A DNA stretch of 64,000 bases from Pandoraea norimbergensis (GCF_001465545.3 NZ_CP013480.3:2728001-2792000), one strand, 5' to 3'. Counted from the stretch's first letter, positions 9,120 through 17,755 are shown. Notes: generated by a model from the sequence alone, not told the origin. Made by a program: numbers and translations.

Positions 9120-9965
9120 TCAGGCCGTTCGCAACGCCGCGCTCAGCGTCTGAAGCGTGCGTCTGGCCTGCGCATCGGTGAGCCCGGTATGCAGCACCAC
9201 GTCCCGCACGGGTAATGGGGGAAGGCCAAGACGCTGGCCCACGTCGACAGTGCCGGCCGGGGCTACCCGGTGCGCGAGTGCGGCGACGGCCAGCCCGGCA
9301 GTCACGGCTGCCCCGATGGTGCCGACACCACCGCCCACGAAGACCTCGTGCCACGGCACACCCGCCGCGTCCAGTGCGCTCACGGCCATCGCGCGCACGC
9401 TGCACGGCTTGGCTTGCGTCGCGAGGGGCAGGCCGCCGTTGGCACTCGGTTCGAAGTCGGTCGCCGCCATCCAGCCGAACGATTGCGCCATGATGCGTTC
9501 GCCGTCCAGACGCCGCGTGTCGTGGCGCAACACGATGCACGCGTCGATCTCCGTCGCGTCGTAGCATTCGAGCAATTCGCGTGACGGTGCAATGCGAAGC
9601 TCGACGATCACGCCGGGGTCCGCGTCGTGCATGCGTCGTATCAACAAGGGGAGATTGGCGCCGACCAGATGGTGGCTGATGCCGATGGTCAACCGCCGGG
9701 TCTGGGCGCTGAATGCCTGTAGCGCCGTTTCATGGGCACTGACGAGCGCGCGGGCGGGCGCCAGAAAGGCGAGTCCGCTAGCCGACAGCCGCACCTGACG
9801 CGGCGTGCGATCCAGCAGCCGATGCCCGAGCGTCGCCTCCAGCCGCTTGATCTTGACGCTGACCGCCGACTGGGTGGAGTTCAGCACCTCGGCCGCCCGG
9901 GTGAAGCTCTTGAGTTCGACCGTGAGCACAAAGGCCCGCACGGCATCGATATCTAACGCATTCAT
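9120..9965 (-). CDS. LysR-family transcriptional regulator
   Basis: A 281-residue LysR-type regulator. The N-terminal winged helix-turn-helix (residues 1-60) contains FVLTVELKSFTRAAEVLNSTQSAVSVKIKRLE and RLLDRTPRQVRLSASG. The remainder is the effector-binding domain, somewhat shorter than usual. No good ribosome site is seen before the ATG. It is followed by groESL on the same strand but after a long gap, and a small membrane-protein gene is divergent at 10064. Target and effector are unknown. Confidence 0.9.
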   Translation of the reverse strand: MNALDIDAVRAFVLTVELKSFTRAAEVLNSTQSAVSVKIKRLEATLGHRLLDRTPRQVRLSASGLAFLAPARALVSAHETALQAFSAQTRRLTIGISHHLVGANLPLLIRRMHDADPGVIVELRIAPSRELLECYDATEIDACIVLRHDTRRLDGERIMAQSFGWMAATDFEPSANGGLPLATQAKPCSVRAMAVSALDAAGVPWHEVFVGGGVGTIGAAVTAGLAVAALAHRVAPAGTVDVGQRLGLPPLPVRDVVLHTGLTDAQARRTLQTLSAALRTA

Positions 9966-10063
9966 GATCAGTCATTCGAATTTGTCATCATTGAAATATC
10001 CTGCCATGCACTGTTCGAATGGTCGAGCGCTAATTACGATGGCTCCATCAAAGGAGCTACGTC

Positions 10064-10231
10064 ATGCCTCAATATCAGATCGACCCGCCGCGGGAGCCTC
10101 GGCACGGCCATTCAACCGGAGAGTCCCCAGTATCGGCAAACGCGTTTGTGATGGCGCATGTGGCCAGCGTGGCGGGCGTCGCACTCGCTGTCGCCCTGCT
10201 GACGGCCGCCGTGGTAGCGGTGTGGCGATAG
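10064..10231 (+). CDS. Small single-pass membrane protein, 55 residues
   Basis: A short frame with AAGGAG 7 nt before its ATG encodes a hydrophilic N-terminus rich in Pro, His and Glu (residues 1-25) and one hydrophobic helix (about 33-54) rich in Ala and Val, ending VWR. I do not recognise a family. It lies between the divergent LysR gene and the end of the AraC-acetamidase gene, which is convergent with it (18 nt between the stops). The good ribosome site and compact helix make it a believable gene. Confidence 0.55.
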   Translation: MPQYQIDPPREPRHGHSTGESPVSANAFVMAHVASVAGVALAVALLTAAVVAVWR

Positions 10232-10249
10232 CCGTTCAGGACAGAAGTA

Positions 10250-12610
10250 TCAGGACGGAAACAGGCACTTCCGGATGATGGCGTGTACGCCCCAATTGCC
10301 GTTCACCACTTGGGTGACCCCGAAGTCGACGCCGACGGAGAGAATCGCGTTCGCCTCGTCTTCGGTCAGCCCGTTCACCTGCATCAGAAACCGGCGCGCC
10401 TTGTAAAAGGCATCTCGCAGGGCGCTGTCCAGTGTCGACTTCAGGTAGATCTGGCTCTGCGCCTTCTGCCCCAACTCGGCGAGATGATTCGGCGAACTGA
10501 AGCCGTGGACGATCCACTCCTTTGCGGTCTCCACCAGCGGATACGTGAGGTCCGCAAACGGCGCATTGGCGGGGATCGCCGCCTTCTTGTGCAAGATCAA
10601 CTGGATCTTGCCGGTGAGCGAACATTCGATGGCCGTGCCACCCAGCTCGGCATCGCCTTGCGACGCGTGCGGGTCGCCGATCGACAGTAGCGCGTCAGGC
10701 ACTGCCACTTTCAGGAACACGCTGGCCCCGCGCGTGACACGCCAGTTGTCCAGATTGCCGGCATAGCTCGACGGCGGAATCGAGTCGATCAGGCCGTCTT
10801 GCGCGGGCGCAACGGCGAGTACGCCGAAGTGCGGCCGCAGCGGGATCTCCACATCCTTCAGCGCGCGATGATTCTTCGTGATCTTCGTGTGGTCGACGGG
10901 CACGCCGGGGTAGTCGATGGTCGTGTGCACCACACCGAACGGATCGCGCTGTGGTGTCCATCGGAAGCTGTAGAGTGCGCGGGCGACGCCATCGTTACGT
11001 TCGCAGTCGATCTCGAAGACGGTGACCACCTCGCGCTCACGCGGGGCCGTCAGCATGTCCTGATAATGAAATCCCCACCACGCCGACGCGTGCGCGCCGA
11101 AGGCCTTGCCTGCATAGGCCGGATTGGCGCTGGGGCGCGGCTGCAACTCGAGAATGCGCACTTCCAGCACATCGCCCGGCATGGCGTCCCTGACGGCGAT
11201 CGGGCCCGTGCAGATATGCACGCCGAAGCCTTCTCCGGCGCCACGCCCGTAGACAGACGCATCCATTGGGCCAGCGCCACGCCGGTCGACGTTCTTCTGT
11301 GTCGCTGTCCAGTGAAAGACGCTCTCGGCGCCCGGGTCGCCTTGCACCATGCGTTCCCAGTCGTCGGTGGCGTGCTGGGTCAGCGTCTCGATCGTGACGG
11401 TATCGCCGGAATCGACCGTCAGCACCGGTGGCAGATCGTGGCTCAGATAGCCCCAGTGCACCGACTCGCGTGTTGCGCGCAGATAGTGATGCTGTCCCGC
11501 CTCGTGAGGCAAATCGGTATGCGCTGCGTTACCGTCATGGCCTTCGGCAGGGGAACGGTGCGCAGTGCGTAGCGCATCTGCCGCCAATCCGGCAGCCCGT
11601 TGTAACGTCGCGGAGGGAAAGTCGGGATGCCCCCGGGAGATGCGTGCACGGGCGGGCAGGGTGCGCGCCTTCACGCTTTGCTCGCGATAGGCCTTCGGCG
11701 ACACGCCGAATCGCTCGCGAAACGCCTGACTGAAATACGACGGGTCGTTGAAGCCCCATCGGTAGCAGATATCGGACACCGATAACTGGTCGTAGACCGG
11801 ATTCGCGAGATCCGCGTGACATCGTTCCAGACGGCTATTGCGCAGATACGTGGAAAAGCTCTGCCCCGAGTCTTCGAACAGCTTGCGCAGATAGCGGTCC
11901 GAGATGTGCTCGTCGTTGGCAATCGCCGACAACGAAAGGTCAGGCTCCGCAAGCCGCGCCTGAACACGGTGGCAAATGCGCGCGAACATGGCTGAACGCG
12001 AGGATGAAAGCCCCGACGTCGCATGAGGTTTGGCCGCCACCAGCGCCGACGCCAGCAACTCGAGCAAGACGCCTTCGACAGGTTCGAGGGCCTGCGCATC
12101 GGGCTCGGCCATGGCGTCGAGTTGATCGGCGATGGTCCGGAGCAGACTGCCGAAGAGCCCGCCGACCGACGGCGGCAGTTTGCACGTGCCGGCGAGCGGC
12201 GCGCTAGCCAGTCGCGGCGCGATCAGCGCGTGCCGAATATGCAGCGTGACGATGCGAAAAGGCGTCCGCGCCACAAAATCAACGCTTTCCATCGCCGGAA
12301 TGCAGGCAATGTCGCCCGTCGCCAGCGGCTCGTCGATCACGCTTCCCGTGAGTTCTGCCTGCCCGTCGAGCAACATGATGAGCAGGTAGCCACGCTCGCC
12401 GCCCGCGCGGGCAGACACGACTTGCGGCGTGGCAGCAATGACGGACACCTCGATGCCTGCGGGCGTGCGATGCGAGAGCAGGGTGCCGTGCAGCGGTTGC
12501 TCAGGCGCAGGCGAGCGAAAATGCAGCCGCGCGTCGAGCAACCGGGCTTGCCAGGCGGGACCCCGCTGGTCATGAGCGTAGGACTCGGTTGAAAAGTGCG
12601 CGCGATCCAA
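10250..12610 (-). CDS. AraC-type regulator fused to acetamidase/formamidase
   Basis: One continuous frame of about 786 residues carries two normally separate proteins. The N-terminal third is an AraC regulator: a ligand-binding domain (HFSTESY, then RGPAWQARLLDARL) and a double helix-turn-helix with the AraC signature (DICYRWGFNDPSYFSQAFRERFG). After a linker of about 60 residues comes a complete FmdA/AmdA-type amidohydrolase with SVHWGYLSHDLPP, GVHICTGPIAV, GNLDNWRVTRGA, SIGDPHASQGDAELGGT and the FGVTQVVNGNWGVHA end. The frame opens at 12688 (ATG, no ribosome site). I prefer TTG 12610, which has AGGAG 7 nt upstream and gives a normal AraC N-terminus. No start codon with a ribosome site separates the halves. 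It is the last gene of the acetamidase-XapX operon and may sense its own substrate or product. Confidence 0.85.
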   Translation of the reverse strand: MDRAHFSTESYAHDQRGPAWQARLLDARLHFRSPAPEQPLHGTLLSHRTPAGIEVSVIAATPQVVSARAGGERGYLLIMLLDGQAELTGSVIDEPLATGDIACIPAMESVDFVARTPFRIVTLHIRHALIAPRLASAPLAGTCKLPPSVGGLFGSLLRTIADQLDAMAEPDAQALEPVEGVLLELLASALVAAKPHATSGLSSSRSAMFARICHRVQARLAEPDLSLSAIANDEHISDRYLRKLFEDSGQSFSTYLRNSRLERCHADLANPVYDQLSVSDICYRWGFNDPSYFSQAFRERFGVSPKAYREQSVKARTLPARARISRGHPDFPSATLQRAAGLAADALRTAHRSPAEGHDGNAAHTDLPHEAGQHHYLRATRESVHWGYLSHDLPPVLTVDSGDTVTIETLTQHATDDWERMVQGDPGAESVFHWTATQKNVDRRGAGPMDASVYGRGAGEGFGVHICTGPIAVRDAMPGDVLEVRILELQPRPSANPAYAGKAFGAHASAWWGFHYQDMLTAPREREVVTVFEIDCERNDGVARALYSFRWTPQRDPFGVVHTTIDYPGVPVDHTKITKNHRALKDVEIPLRPHFGVLAVAPAQDGLIDSIPPSSYAGNLDNWRVTRGASVFLKVAVPDALLSIGDPHASQGDAELGGTAIECSLTGKIQLILHKKAAIPANAPFADLTYPLVETAKEWIVHGFSSPNHLAELGQKAQSQIYLKSTLDSALRDAFYKARRFLMQVNGLTEDEANAILSVGVDFGVTQVVNGNWGVHAIIRKCLFPS

Positions 12611-12701
12611 GACCAATCTCCTGCATGGGTGACGTGGACACCGGGCCGGGGCAACCTGCGCTGCCAACGGCCCGGGAATTGCCGTCAATGATGCAATCCG
12701 T

Positions 12702-12893
12702 CTAGCCGAAGTGCAATTGGCCTCGCATCGCGGCGACGATCACAAAGCCGACAAACGTACCGAAGATGGCGAAAATGCCGCCGAGCACGTTTGGCGCGGG
12801 AATCGGTGCCCGCACGCTTGTGTAGACGATGCCGGTGACCAGACCGACGGCGGCCGCCTGAAGTTCGGTGGCGCCCAGCGTGAGTTCTACCAT
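12702..12893 (-). CDS. XapX domain (DUF1427) small membrane protein
   Basis: A 63-residue protein with two predicted membrane helices around the XapX signature: AVGLVTGIVYTSVRAPIPAP, then NVLGGIFAIFGTFVGF. XapX proteins are small inner-membrane proteins of unknown biochemical role. GAGGAG precedes the ATG. It is the third gene of the operon and a paralogue of its upstream neighbour, 10 nt away. Pairing with amidase genes suggests a role in uptake or retention of a small amide, which is inference only. Confidence 0.85.
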   Translation of the reverse strand: MVELTLGATELQAAAVGLVTGIVYTSVRAPIPAPNVLGGIFAIFGTFVGFVIVAAMRGQLHFG

Positions 12894-12903
12894 GGCGTTC
12901 TCC

Positions 12904-13143
12904 TCAGGATGACCGGACCGGTCGTGCGTGCGGCACGTCTTCGGCGGGCGGGCGGCCGAACGTCACCGAGCGGCGCCACGCCTGAACAATGAGATAGCCA
13001 AGGTAGGTGAACACGATGGCAAAAATGCCCCCGGCGACGTTTGGGGCCGGAATCGGCAGGTTGAGCCACGAGTACAGCGTGCCCGTGACCAGCCCGACCA
13101 GCAGGGCGACGATTTCGTTGCGCCCGATGTAGACGTATTGCAT
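12904..13143 (-). CDS. XapX domain (DUF1427) small membrane protein
   Basis: A 79-residue XapX protein with LVGLVTGTLYSWLNLPIPAP and NVAGGIFAIVFTYLGY across two membrane helices, and a charged C-terminal tail (about residues 58-79) that its paralogue lacks. AAGGAA precedes the ATG. It begins 12 nt after the acetamidase stop codon and is surely co-transcribed with it. Function is unknown. Confidence 0.86.
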   Translation of the reverse strand: MQYVYIGRNEIVALLVGLVTGTLYSWLNLPIPAPNVAGGIFAIVFTYLGYLIVQAWRRSVTFGRPPAEDVPHARPVRSS

Positions 13144-13155
13144 GGCGTGGGTTCC

Positions 13156-14226
13156 TTACGGTTTTTTCGACTGGCTTGTCGATTGCCGGGCCGCCGTCAT
13201 CGCGTCCGTCTCTCCGGGCGGGAAGATGCTGCGCGGCATCGTGCAATGGATACCCTGCGTGCCGTCGACCACCTGCGTGACACCGAAGTCGGCGGCAACG
13301 CTCATGAGCGAGTACGCGTCGTCGCGCGAGAGACCTTGCTGCTCGGTGAGCAGTTGGACCATGTCGCGGCCGGCGTTCTTGCCGGCCTCGTCGAGGTCGG
13401 GATGGAAGCCGTGGACGATCCAGCAGTCCGGTGTCTCAAGCAGGGGCGACGGGAAGTGGAAGTCCTTGCGCAGCACGATCTGGAACAGCACATTGAGCGA
13501 GGCTTCAATGGCAGTGCCGCTGATCTCGCCATCGCCTTGTGAAATATGCGGGTCGCCGATCGAGAAGAGGGCCCCGTCAACCTGCACCGGGTAGTACATC
13601 GTGGCACCGGCACCGATGCGCCAGTTGTCGATGTTGCCGCCGTGCAGTCCGGGTTCGACCGTGGTCACGCGCCCTTTGGCATCCGGGGCAACACCGGCGG
13701 TGCCCAAGTGCGGGCGCACGGGGACGCGCACCCCTGCCAGTGCCGGTTGTTTGCAGCACTCGCGGTGGTCGACGATCTTTCCCGGGGTGGTGAGCTTGCC
13801 CGGGTAGTCGAACGCGAAGAGGGCGTGAGCGGTGTTCGAGCGGTTATCCAACTCGTAGATGGTGACGCGCTCTTTCTTGAAATCGTCGTACAGCTGTCCC
13901 CAGTGGGCGGCCACGTTAGCGCCGTAACGGAAGCGGGGAATCATCTGAAGATAGCGAACTTCGAGCATGTCGCCCGGTTTCGCGTCTTCGACAAAGATCG
14001 GGCCGGTCATGATGTGCACGCCGGGGTTGCGGTCTTCGTGGGGAATCGTGTCGTAGATGGCACGCACGGCGGCGTCCATCATCAGATCGGGGGCGTCGCC
14101 GGCGTGATGCGTGACGGCTTCGGCGCGAATCAGATCGCCGCTTTTCACCGTCAGTGCGGGTCGCTGGGTCGCGTCGAAGTAGCCCCAATGCACGGTTTCG
14201 GGCCGGGCGGGAAGGTCGTGAAGCAT
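13156..14226 (-). CDS. Acetamidase/formamidase family protein
   Basis: A 356-residue FmdA/AmdA-type amidohydrolase, predicted to hydrolyse formamide, acetamide or another short amide to ammonia and the acid in the cytosol. Family blocks in order are ETVHWGYFDA (near residue 10), NPGVHIMTGPIFVEDAKPGD, GNIDNWRIGAGATMYYPV, SIGDPHISQGDGEISGTAIE, and AADFGVTQVVDGTQGIHC near the end. AGGAGACATGGC precedes the ATG. It heads a four-gene operon of itself, two XapX proteins and the AraC-acetamidase fusion. Substrate is not determinable from sequence. Confidence 0.92.
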   Translation of the reverse strand: MLHDLPARPETVHWGYFDATQRPALTVKSGDLIRAEAVTHHAGDAPDLMMDAAVRAIYDTIPHEDRNPGVHIMTGPIFVEDAKPGDMLEVRYLQMIPRFRYGANVAAHWGQLYDDFKKERVTIYELDNRSNTAHALFAFDYPGKLTTPGKIVDHRECCKQPALAGVRVPVRPHLGTAGVAPDAKGRVTTVEPGLHGGNIDNWRIGAGATMYYPVQVDGALFSIGDPHISQGDGEISGTAIEASLNVLFQIVLRKDFHFPSPLLETPDCWIVHGFHPDLDEAGKNAGRDMVQLLTEQQGLSRDDAYSLMSVAADFGVTQVVDGTQGIHCTMPRSIFPPGETDAMTAARQSTSQSKKP

Positions 14227-14369
14227 GCCATGTCTCCTGATTTTTCGTTTTAGGGTGAAGTCATGGTAGTGCCCGACAAAACCCGACGATTAGGAGCGTT
14301 TGACACGTTCTCTGTTGCTGGGAGGAACTAACGTTAACCCCGGTTAGTCCCCCCCGTTAGCCTCCTTAG

Positions 14370-14386
14370 CCCCCGTTATCCGGGGG
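14370..14386. terminator. GC hairpin downstream of the alpha/beta-hydrolase gene
   Basis: CCCCCG, a 5-nt loop TTATC, then CGGGGG forms a short strong stem 18 nt beyond the stop of the minus-strand hydrolase gene. No clear T-tract follows. The neighbouring stretch from 14333 repeats TTA followed by a C-run about five times and has no other visible feature in the 178-nt gap. Confidence 0.4.
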
Positions 14387-14404
14387 TGCCCGTCATTGGA
14401 AGCC

Positions 14405-15103
14405 TCAGGCGTTGGCAAGCGTTGATGCCGCCTCGTCGATGAGCGCGGCGACGTCGACCGGCTTCGACGCCAGCGACGCGTGACTTGCCGCCAGCGTGAT
14501 CACCTTCCTGGCGTTGAGCCGCGCCGACATCATCGCCTCGTTCTCCGGCGCGATCATCCGGTCTTCGCTGGAGATCTGATACCACGACGGCTTTTTCTTC
14601 CACGCCGGGGCCGTAATGGTGTCGCCGAACGTCGACGCGAGGGGAGCCTTCTGCGTCACCGCCATCACGAGCCCTTCTTCCGGCGTCAGATCCTGACAGA
14701 AACTCTCGTGAAACTTATCGGCTTTGATCCACAGATAGCCATCGCTGTCCGGCGCCAGATTCGGTACCGCAACAGGCGGATGCTGCTCGGTGATGCCGCC
14801 GGGGCTTTCCCCTGCGTCGGGCGCGAACGCGGCGATGTAGACAAGCCCGATCACATTGGGTTGATCGCCGGCCTCGGTGATCACGGCGCCGCCATACGAG
14901 TGGCCGACGAGCAGGACAGGACCTTTCTGCTGCGCGATCATCTTGCGCGTACGCTCCGCATCGTCGGCGAGCGACGTGAGCGGCATTTCAACCGCGTGAA
15001 TCGAGGTATAGCCTTTGCGCGTCAATTCGACAATGACCTTCGCCCAATGGGCCGCACCTCCCCAGAAACCGTGAACCAGAATGACGGTCGGTTTATCGCT
15101 CAT
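14405..15103 (-). CDS. Alpha/beta hydrolase
   Basis: A 232-residue cytosolic alpha/beta hydrolase with the oxyanion segment ILVHGFWGGAAHW (near residue 8), the nucleophile elbow GHSYGG and a late histidine in AASHASL. No signal peptide is present. Proteins of this length and motif are esterases or lactonases of the salicylate-esterase (SABP2)/EstC type. AGGAG precedes the ATG. It is transcribed alone, with a long gap upstream. Substrate is unknown. Confidence 0.88.
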   Translation of the reverse strand: MSDKPTVILVHGFWGGAAHWAKVIVELTRKGYTSIHAVEMPLTSLADDAERTRKMIAQQKGPVLLVGHSYGGAVITEAGDQPNVIGLVYIAAFAPDAGESPGGITEQHPPVAVPNLAPDSDGYLWIKADKFHESFCQDLTPEEGLVMAVTQKAPLASTFGDTITAPAWKKKPSWYQISSEDRMIAPENEAMMSARLNARKVITLAASHASLASKPVDVAALIDEAASTLANA

Positions 15104-15280
15104 GCTCTGCTCCTAGTCGATACTGCTCGCCAGCAAGTTGTCGAGGCATAGCCTGCCGGCGCAAGGGGGCTATCCGGCGCTACCGGAGTAACGACTATAG
15201 GTCATGATTTCGCCCGGTGTGAGCATCGATTGATGCGTCATGCGATGGACATCCTAGGCTTGTCGTTCCTTGTCATCTTC

Positions 15281-15336
15281 ATGACAAATAAGTAATCCCC
15301 GGTTCATCTTGCTGTTTGCCGCCGCTGCTTACGATG
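15281..15336 (+). promoter_or_regulatory. Metal-regulator type promoter block of DUF4148-DUF2846
   Basis: A 56-nt block beginning ATGACAAATAAGTAATC and ending GCTTACGATG aligns without gaps to the block at 16284-16339 before czcC, with 46 of 56 positions identical. TGACA-N5-GTAATC resembles the boxes of CopR/CzcR/IrlR-type response regulators, and TACGAT (15330-15335) is a possible -10 box. It lies 63 nt upstream of the DUF4148 start. The rest of the 296-nt gap to the hydrolase gene shows nothing else I can name. Confidence 0.7.
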
Positions 15337-15399
15337 GTACCCAACAGTTCCACAGGGACTGACGTCTTTCCGAGTCATCTCAACCCAAGGGGTACCACC

Positions 15400-15729
15400 A
15401 TGATCAAACGCATCGTCCTCATCTCCTCCCTCAGTGCCTGCGCTTTGCTGTCGATGTCTGTGCAGGCCACCGCACGCTACGACAACAACGTGCCGCCGTT
15501 CGCAGCCGACACCGGCTCGGCCGTTGCGCGTGACGACGTGACGAAGCAACTGAAGGACGCGCATGCCAATGGCGTGCCGGTTGCGTCGAACCTCAAGGCA
15601 CTGCAAGGCACGCAGTCAACGTCGAAGATGACCCGCGAGCAAGTGCAAAAAGAGCTGGAAGCGGCGGCTGAACAGGGCCTGCTCAATCAGCCCGATTCGG
15701 TGTATCCGAAACTGCCGCTGGTTGAGTGA
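15400..15729 (+). CDS. DUF4148 small exported protein
   Basis: A 109-residue secreted protein with a signal peptide (MIKRIVLISSLSACALLSMS, cleavage likely near VQATA) and two family-type helices: ARDDVTKQLKDAHANG and TREQVQKELEAAAEQG. DUF4148 proteins are common small periplasmic proteins of Burkholderiales with no proven function. AAGGGG precedes ATG 15400; the open frame upstream is not needed. It shares its promoter block with czcCBA and ends 4 nt before the next gene, so it is probably metal-induced and co-transcribed with the DUF2846 gene. Confidence 0.85.
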   Translation: MIKRIVLISSLSACALLSMSVQATARYDNNVPPFAADTGSAVARDDVTKQLKDAHANGVPVASNLKALQGTQSTSKMTREQVQKELEAAAEQGLLNQPDSVYPKLPLVE

Positions 15730-15733
15730 CGTC

Positions 15734-16264
15734 ATGCGTCGGCGTCTCCTCTCTTTTTTTCCGGTCGCGACGCTCGTGGCTGTCGCGCTGGCAGCGACCG
15801 TACAAAGCGCGCAGGCCGAAGCCTTCGTCCCGTGTCGCTGGTTGGGCAAGCCATCGCAGTGTGTCTCGGTGCCGATGGAGAGCCGCGACGCCGATGGGCA
15901 AGCCAAGACGTTCGCGCCGCCCCCACCCGAAGTCGCTCGCGTTTATCTCGTACGCTCGCGCACGACCGACCCTCGGCGCGCGACGCCGGTCGACGTGGGC
16001 AATACCCATGCCGGTGATCTCGCGCCCATGACCTATCTCGTACTCGACCTTCCACCGGGCGAACATGAGTTCACGGGGCAGGCAGACGGCACGTTCGGGC
16101 GCAGTCTTCGTCTTGAAGGCGGTCAGGTGTACTTCGCCGAACTCCGTCTGACGCAATGGCTGAACACCATGTACGGTGCCATCGACCCGATACCGGCAGA
16201 GGCAGGCCAACGCGCCGTTGCCGGTGCGCGCCTCGCTCGGGCGGACGGCAGCGAGCATCCCTGA
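15734..16264 (+). CDS. DUF2846-like exported protein
   Basis: A 176-residue exported protein. The signal peptide (MRRRLLSFFPVATLVAVALA, cleavage near AQA) is followed by a DUF2846-like beta domain with VARVYLVRSRT and the TYLVLDLPPGEHEF turn typical of that family. The ATG at 15734 stands 4 nt after the DUF4148 stop; an upstream TTG is in frame but would overlap. Two cysteines (PCRWLGKPSQC) lie early in the mature chain. Role unknown; co-transcription with a czc-type promoter points to envelope stress under metal load. Confidence 0.75.
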   Translation: MRRRLLSFFPVATLVAVALAATVQSAQAEAFVPCRWLGKPSQCVSVPMESRDADGQAKTFAPPPPEVARVYLVRSRTTDPRRATPVDVGNTHAGDLAPMTYLVLDLPPGEHEFTGQADGTFGRSLRLEGGQVYFAELRLTQWLNTMYGAIDPIPAEAGQRAVAGARLARADGSEHP

Positions 16265-16283
16265 CGGCCGCCGTCGTCTGAAG

Positions 16284-16339
16284 ATGACAAAAATGTAATC
16301 CCCGTTTCATGTTGGTGATCGCGGCGGGTGCTTACGATG
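16284..16339 (+). promoter_or_regulatory. Metal-regulator type promoter block of czcCBA
   Basis: The block begins ATGACAAAAATGTAATC and ends GCTTACGATG; it matches the 15281-15336 block in 46 of 56 positions with no gap. TACGAT (16333-16338) is the possible -10 box. It lies 105 nt before the czcC ATG, and the encoded CzcR is the natural candidate to bind it. Confidence 0.72.
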
Positions 16340-16444
16340 CCCGCTGTCCGGTCCCTCACGTCCGGGCTCTCCTTTCCCTGTCCGTGCGCGCTCGCCGATC
16401 CGCCATGATCGATTCCCGCCTGCGCGCCGGCTCTCTCTGCGCCC

Positions 16445-17746
16445 ATGAAGACCACCCTCTACGCGACGTGTGTTGCCGTGCTGTTGCTCGGCATCGCCCC
16501 GGCAAATGCACAGCCCGCCGCCAGCGCACCCGGCGCCGTCACCTCGCTCACGCTGGCACAAGCCATGCAGCGCGCACTCGAGAACAACATCGGCCTGAAA
16601 GTCGCGCGACGCGAAATCGATGCGCAGTCGAGCGCGCTTATTCAAGCCGGTGCGCGACCGAATCCCTCGCTGTCGATCCTTCAGGAGGACTTTCGCAGCA
16701 CCGCGCGCACGACGACGACACAACTCACGCAGCCGATCGAACTCGGTGGACAGCGCCAATGGCGTGTCGAGGCTGGGTCAGCCGCGCAGCGTGCGGCCGA
16801 GCTGGACGCGCAGGCGAGCGAAGCCTCGGTACGCAGCGAAGTTGTCGTGCGCTATTTCGAGACGCTGGCAAGCACTGAGCTGGTCGAGCTGGCCACGCAG
16901 ACGGCCAGCATCGCGCAGGAAACTTTCGTTGCCGTGCAGCGCCGCGTGAAAGCGGGCAAGGTCTCGCCCGTCGATGAAGGGCGCGCACAAATCGCCGCCA
17001 ACAACGCACAGATCGAATTGGCCAGCGCGAACGCCGCACGCGATCGCGCTCGCGCACGGCTCGCTCAGGTACTTAGCGTGGGCGAGGGGCAGTTACCCGG
17101 CACATTGTCTGGCAGTCTGGAGTCGCTGCCGATGCTGCCCGAATGGTCGCGTCTCGCGGCGGCGCTCGACACCACGCCTGCGGTGCGATCGGCAAGCGAG
17201 GAAATCCAGCGTCGTGACGCGCTCGCAAAACTGGAGCGCGCGCAACGCATCCCCGATTTGAGCGTCACCCTCGGTCTGAAACGTGTGACCGACGGCGCAC
17301 GCACAGACAATCAGGCGGTCGTTGGGCTCTCGATTCCCTTGCCGATCTTCGACACCCGGCGCGGCGCCACGCTGGAGGCCGCACAACGCGCCGACATCGC
17401 ACGTGACGCCTACCTCGGCGTTCGCCAGCAACAGCAGCAGACGCTCACGAGCGCCTACGCGGAGTTCACGGCGGCGCGCGAAGCCGCCCGCAGGCTCCGA
17501 GAGGACATCCTGCCTCAAGCCCAGAGCGCCTACGACGCTACGCGGCGCGGCTTCCTGCTCGGGAAGTTCGGTTTTCTCGACGTGCTGGATGCGCAACGCA
17601 CGCTCGCGATGGCCCGCTCTCAGTACATCACCTCTGTCGCTAGCGCGTACAGCGCCTACGCCACCGTCGGTCAGGCCGTCGGTGGCAGCGTCGACGGCGT
17701 TTCGCTCCTGTCGGCCGATCGTCTGACCCAACCGCAATATCAGTGA
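16445..17746 (+). CDS. czcC: CzcC-type outer-membrane efflux factor (TolC family)
   Basis: A 433-residue outer-membrane factor of a heavy-metal RND pump. A signal peptide (MKTTLYATCVAVLLLGIAPA, cleavage near ANA) precedes two OEP repeats of long coiled helices, with LTLAQAMQRALENN and the closing GKFGFLDVLDAQRTLAMARSQYI typical of CzcC. It forms the exit duct through the outer membrane for CzcBA. First gene of czcCBA, 9 nt before czcB. The metal is probably Co/Zn/Cd, though the family alone does not fix this. Confidence 0.93.
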   Translation: MKTTLYATCVAVLLLGIAPANAQPAASAPGAVTSLTLAQAMQRALENNIGLKVARREIDAQSSALIQAGARPNPSLSILQEDFRSTARTTTTQLTQPIELGGQRQWRVEAGSAAQRAAELDAQASEASVRSEVVVRYFETLASTELVELATQTASIAQETFVAVQRRVKAGKVSPVDEGRAQIAANNAQIELASANAARDRARARLAQVLSVGEGQLPGTLSGSLESLPMLPEWSRLAAALDTTPAVRSASEEIQRRDALAKLERAQRIPDLSVTLGLKRVTDGARTDNQAVVGLSIPLPIFDTRRGATLEAAQRADIARDAYLGVRQQQQQTLTSAYAEFTAAREAARRLREDILPQAQSAYDATRRGFLLGKFGFLDVLDAQRTLAMARSQYITSVASAYSAYATVGQAVGGSVDGVSLLSADRLTQPQYQ

Positions 17747-17755
17747 GGAATCCTC

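Noticed and set aside
12611..12688. ATG start of the AraC-acetamidase frame at 12688
   Set aside because: No ribosome site precedes it, and the extra 26 residues are Pro/Arg/Cys-rich and unlike AraC N-termini; TTG 12610 with AGGAG is preferred, not proven.
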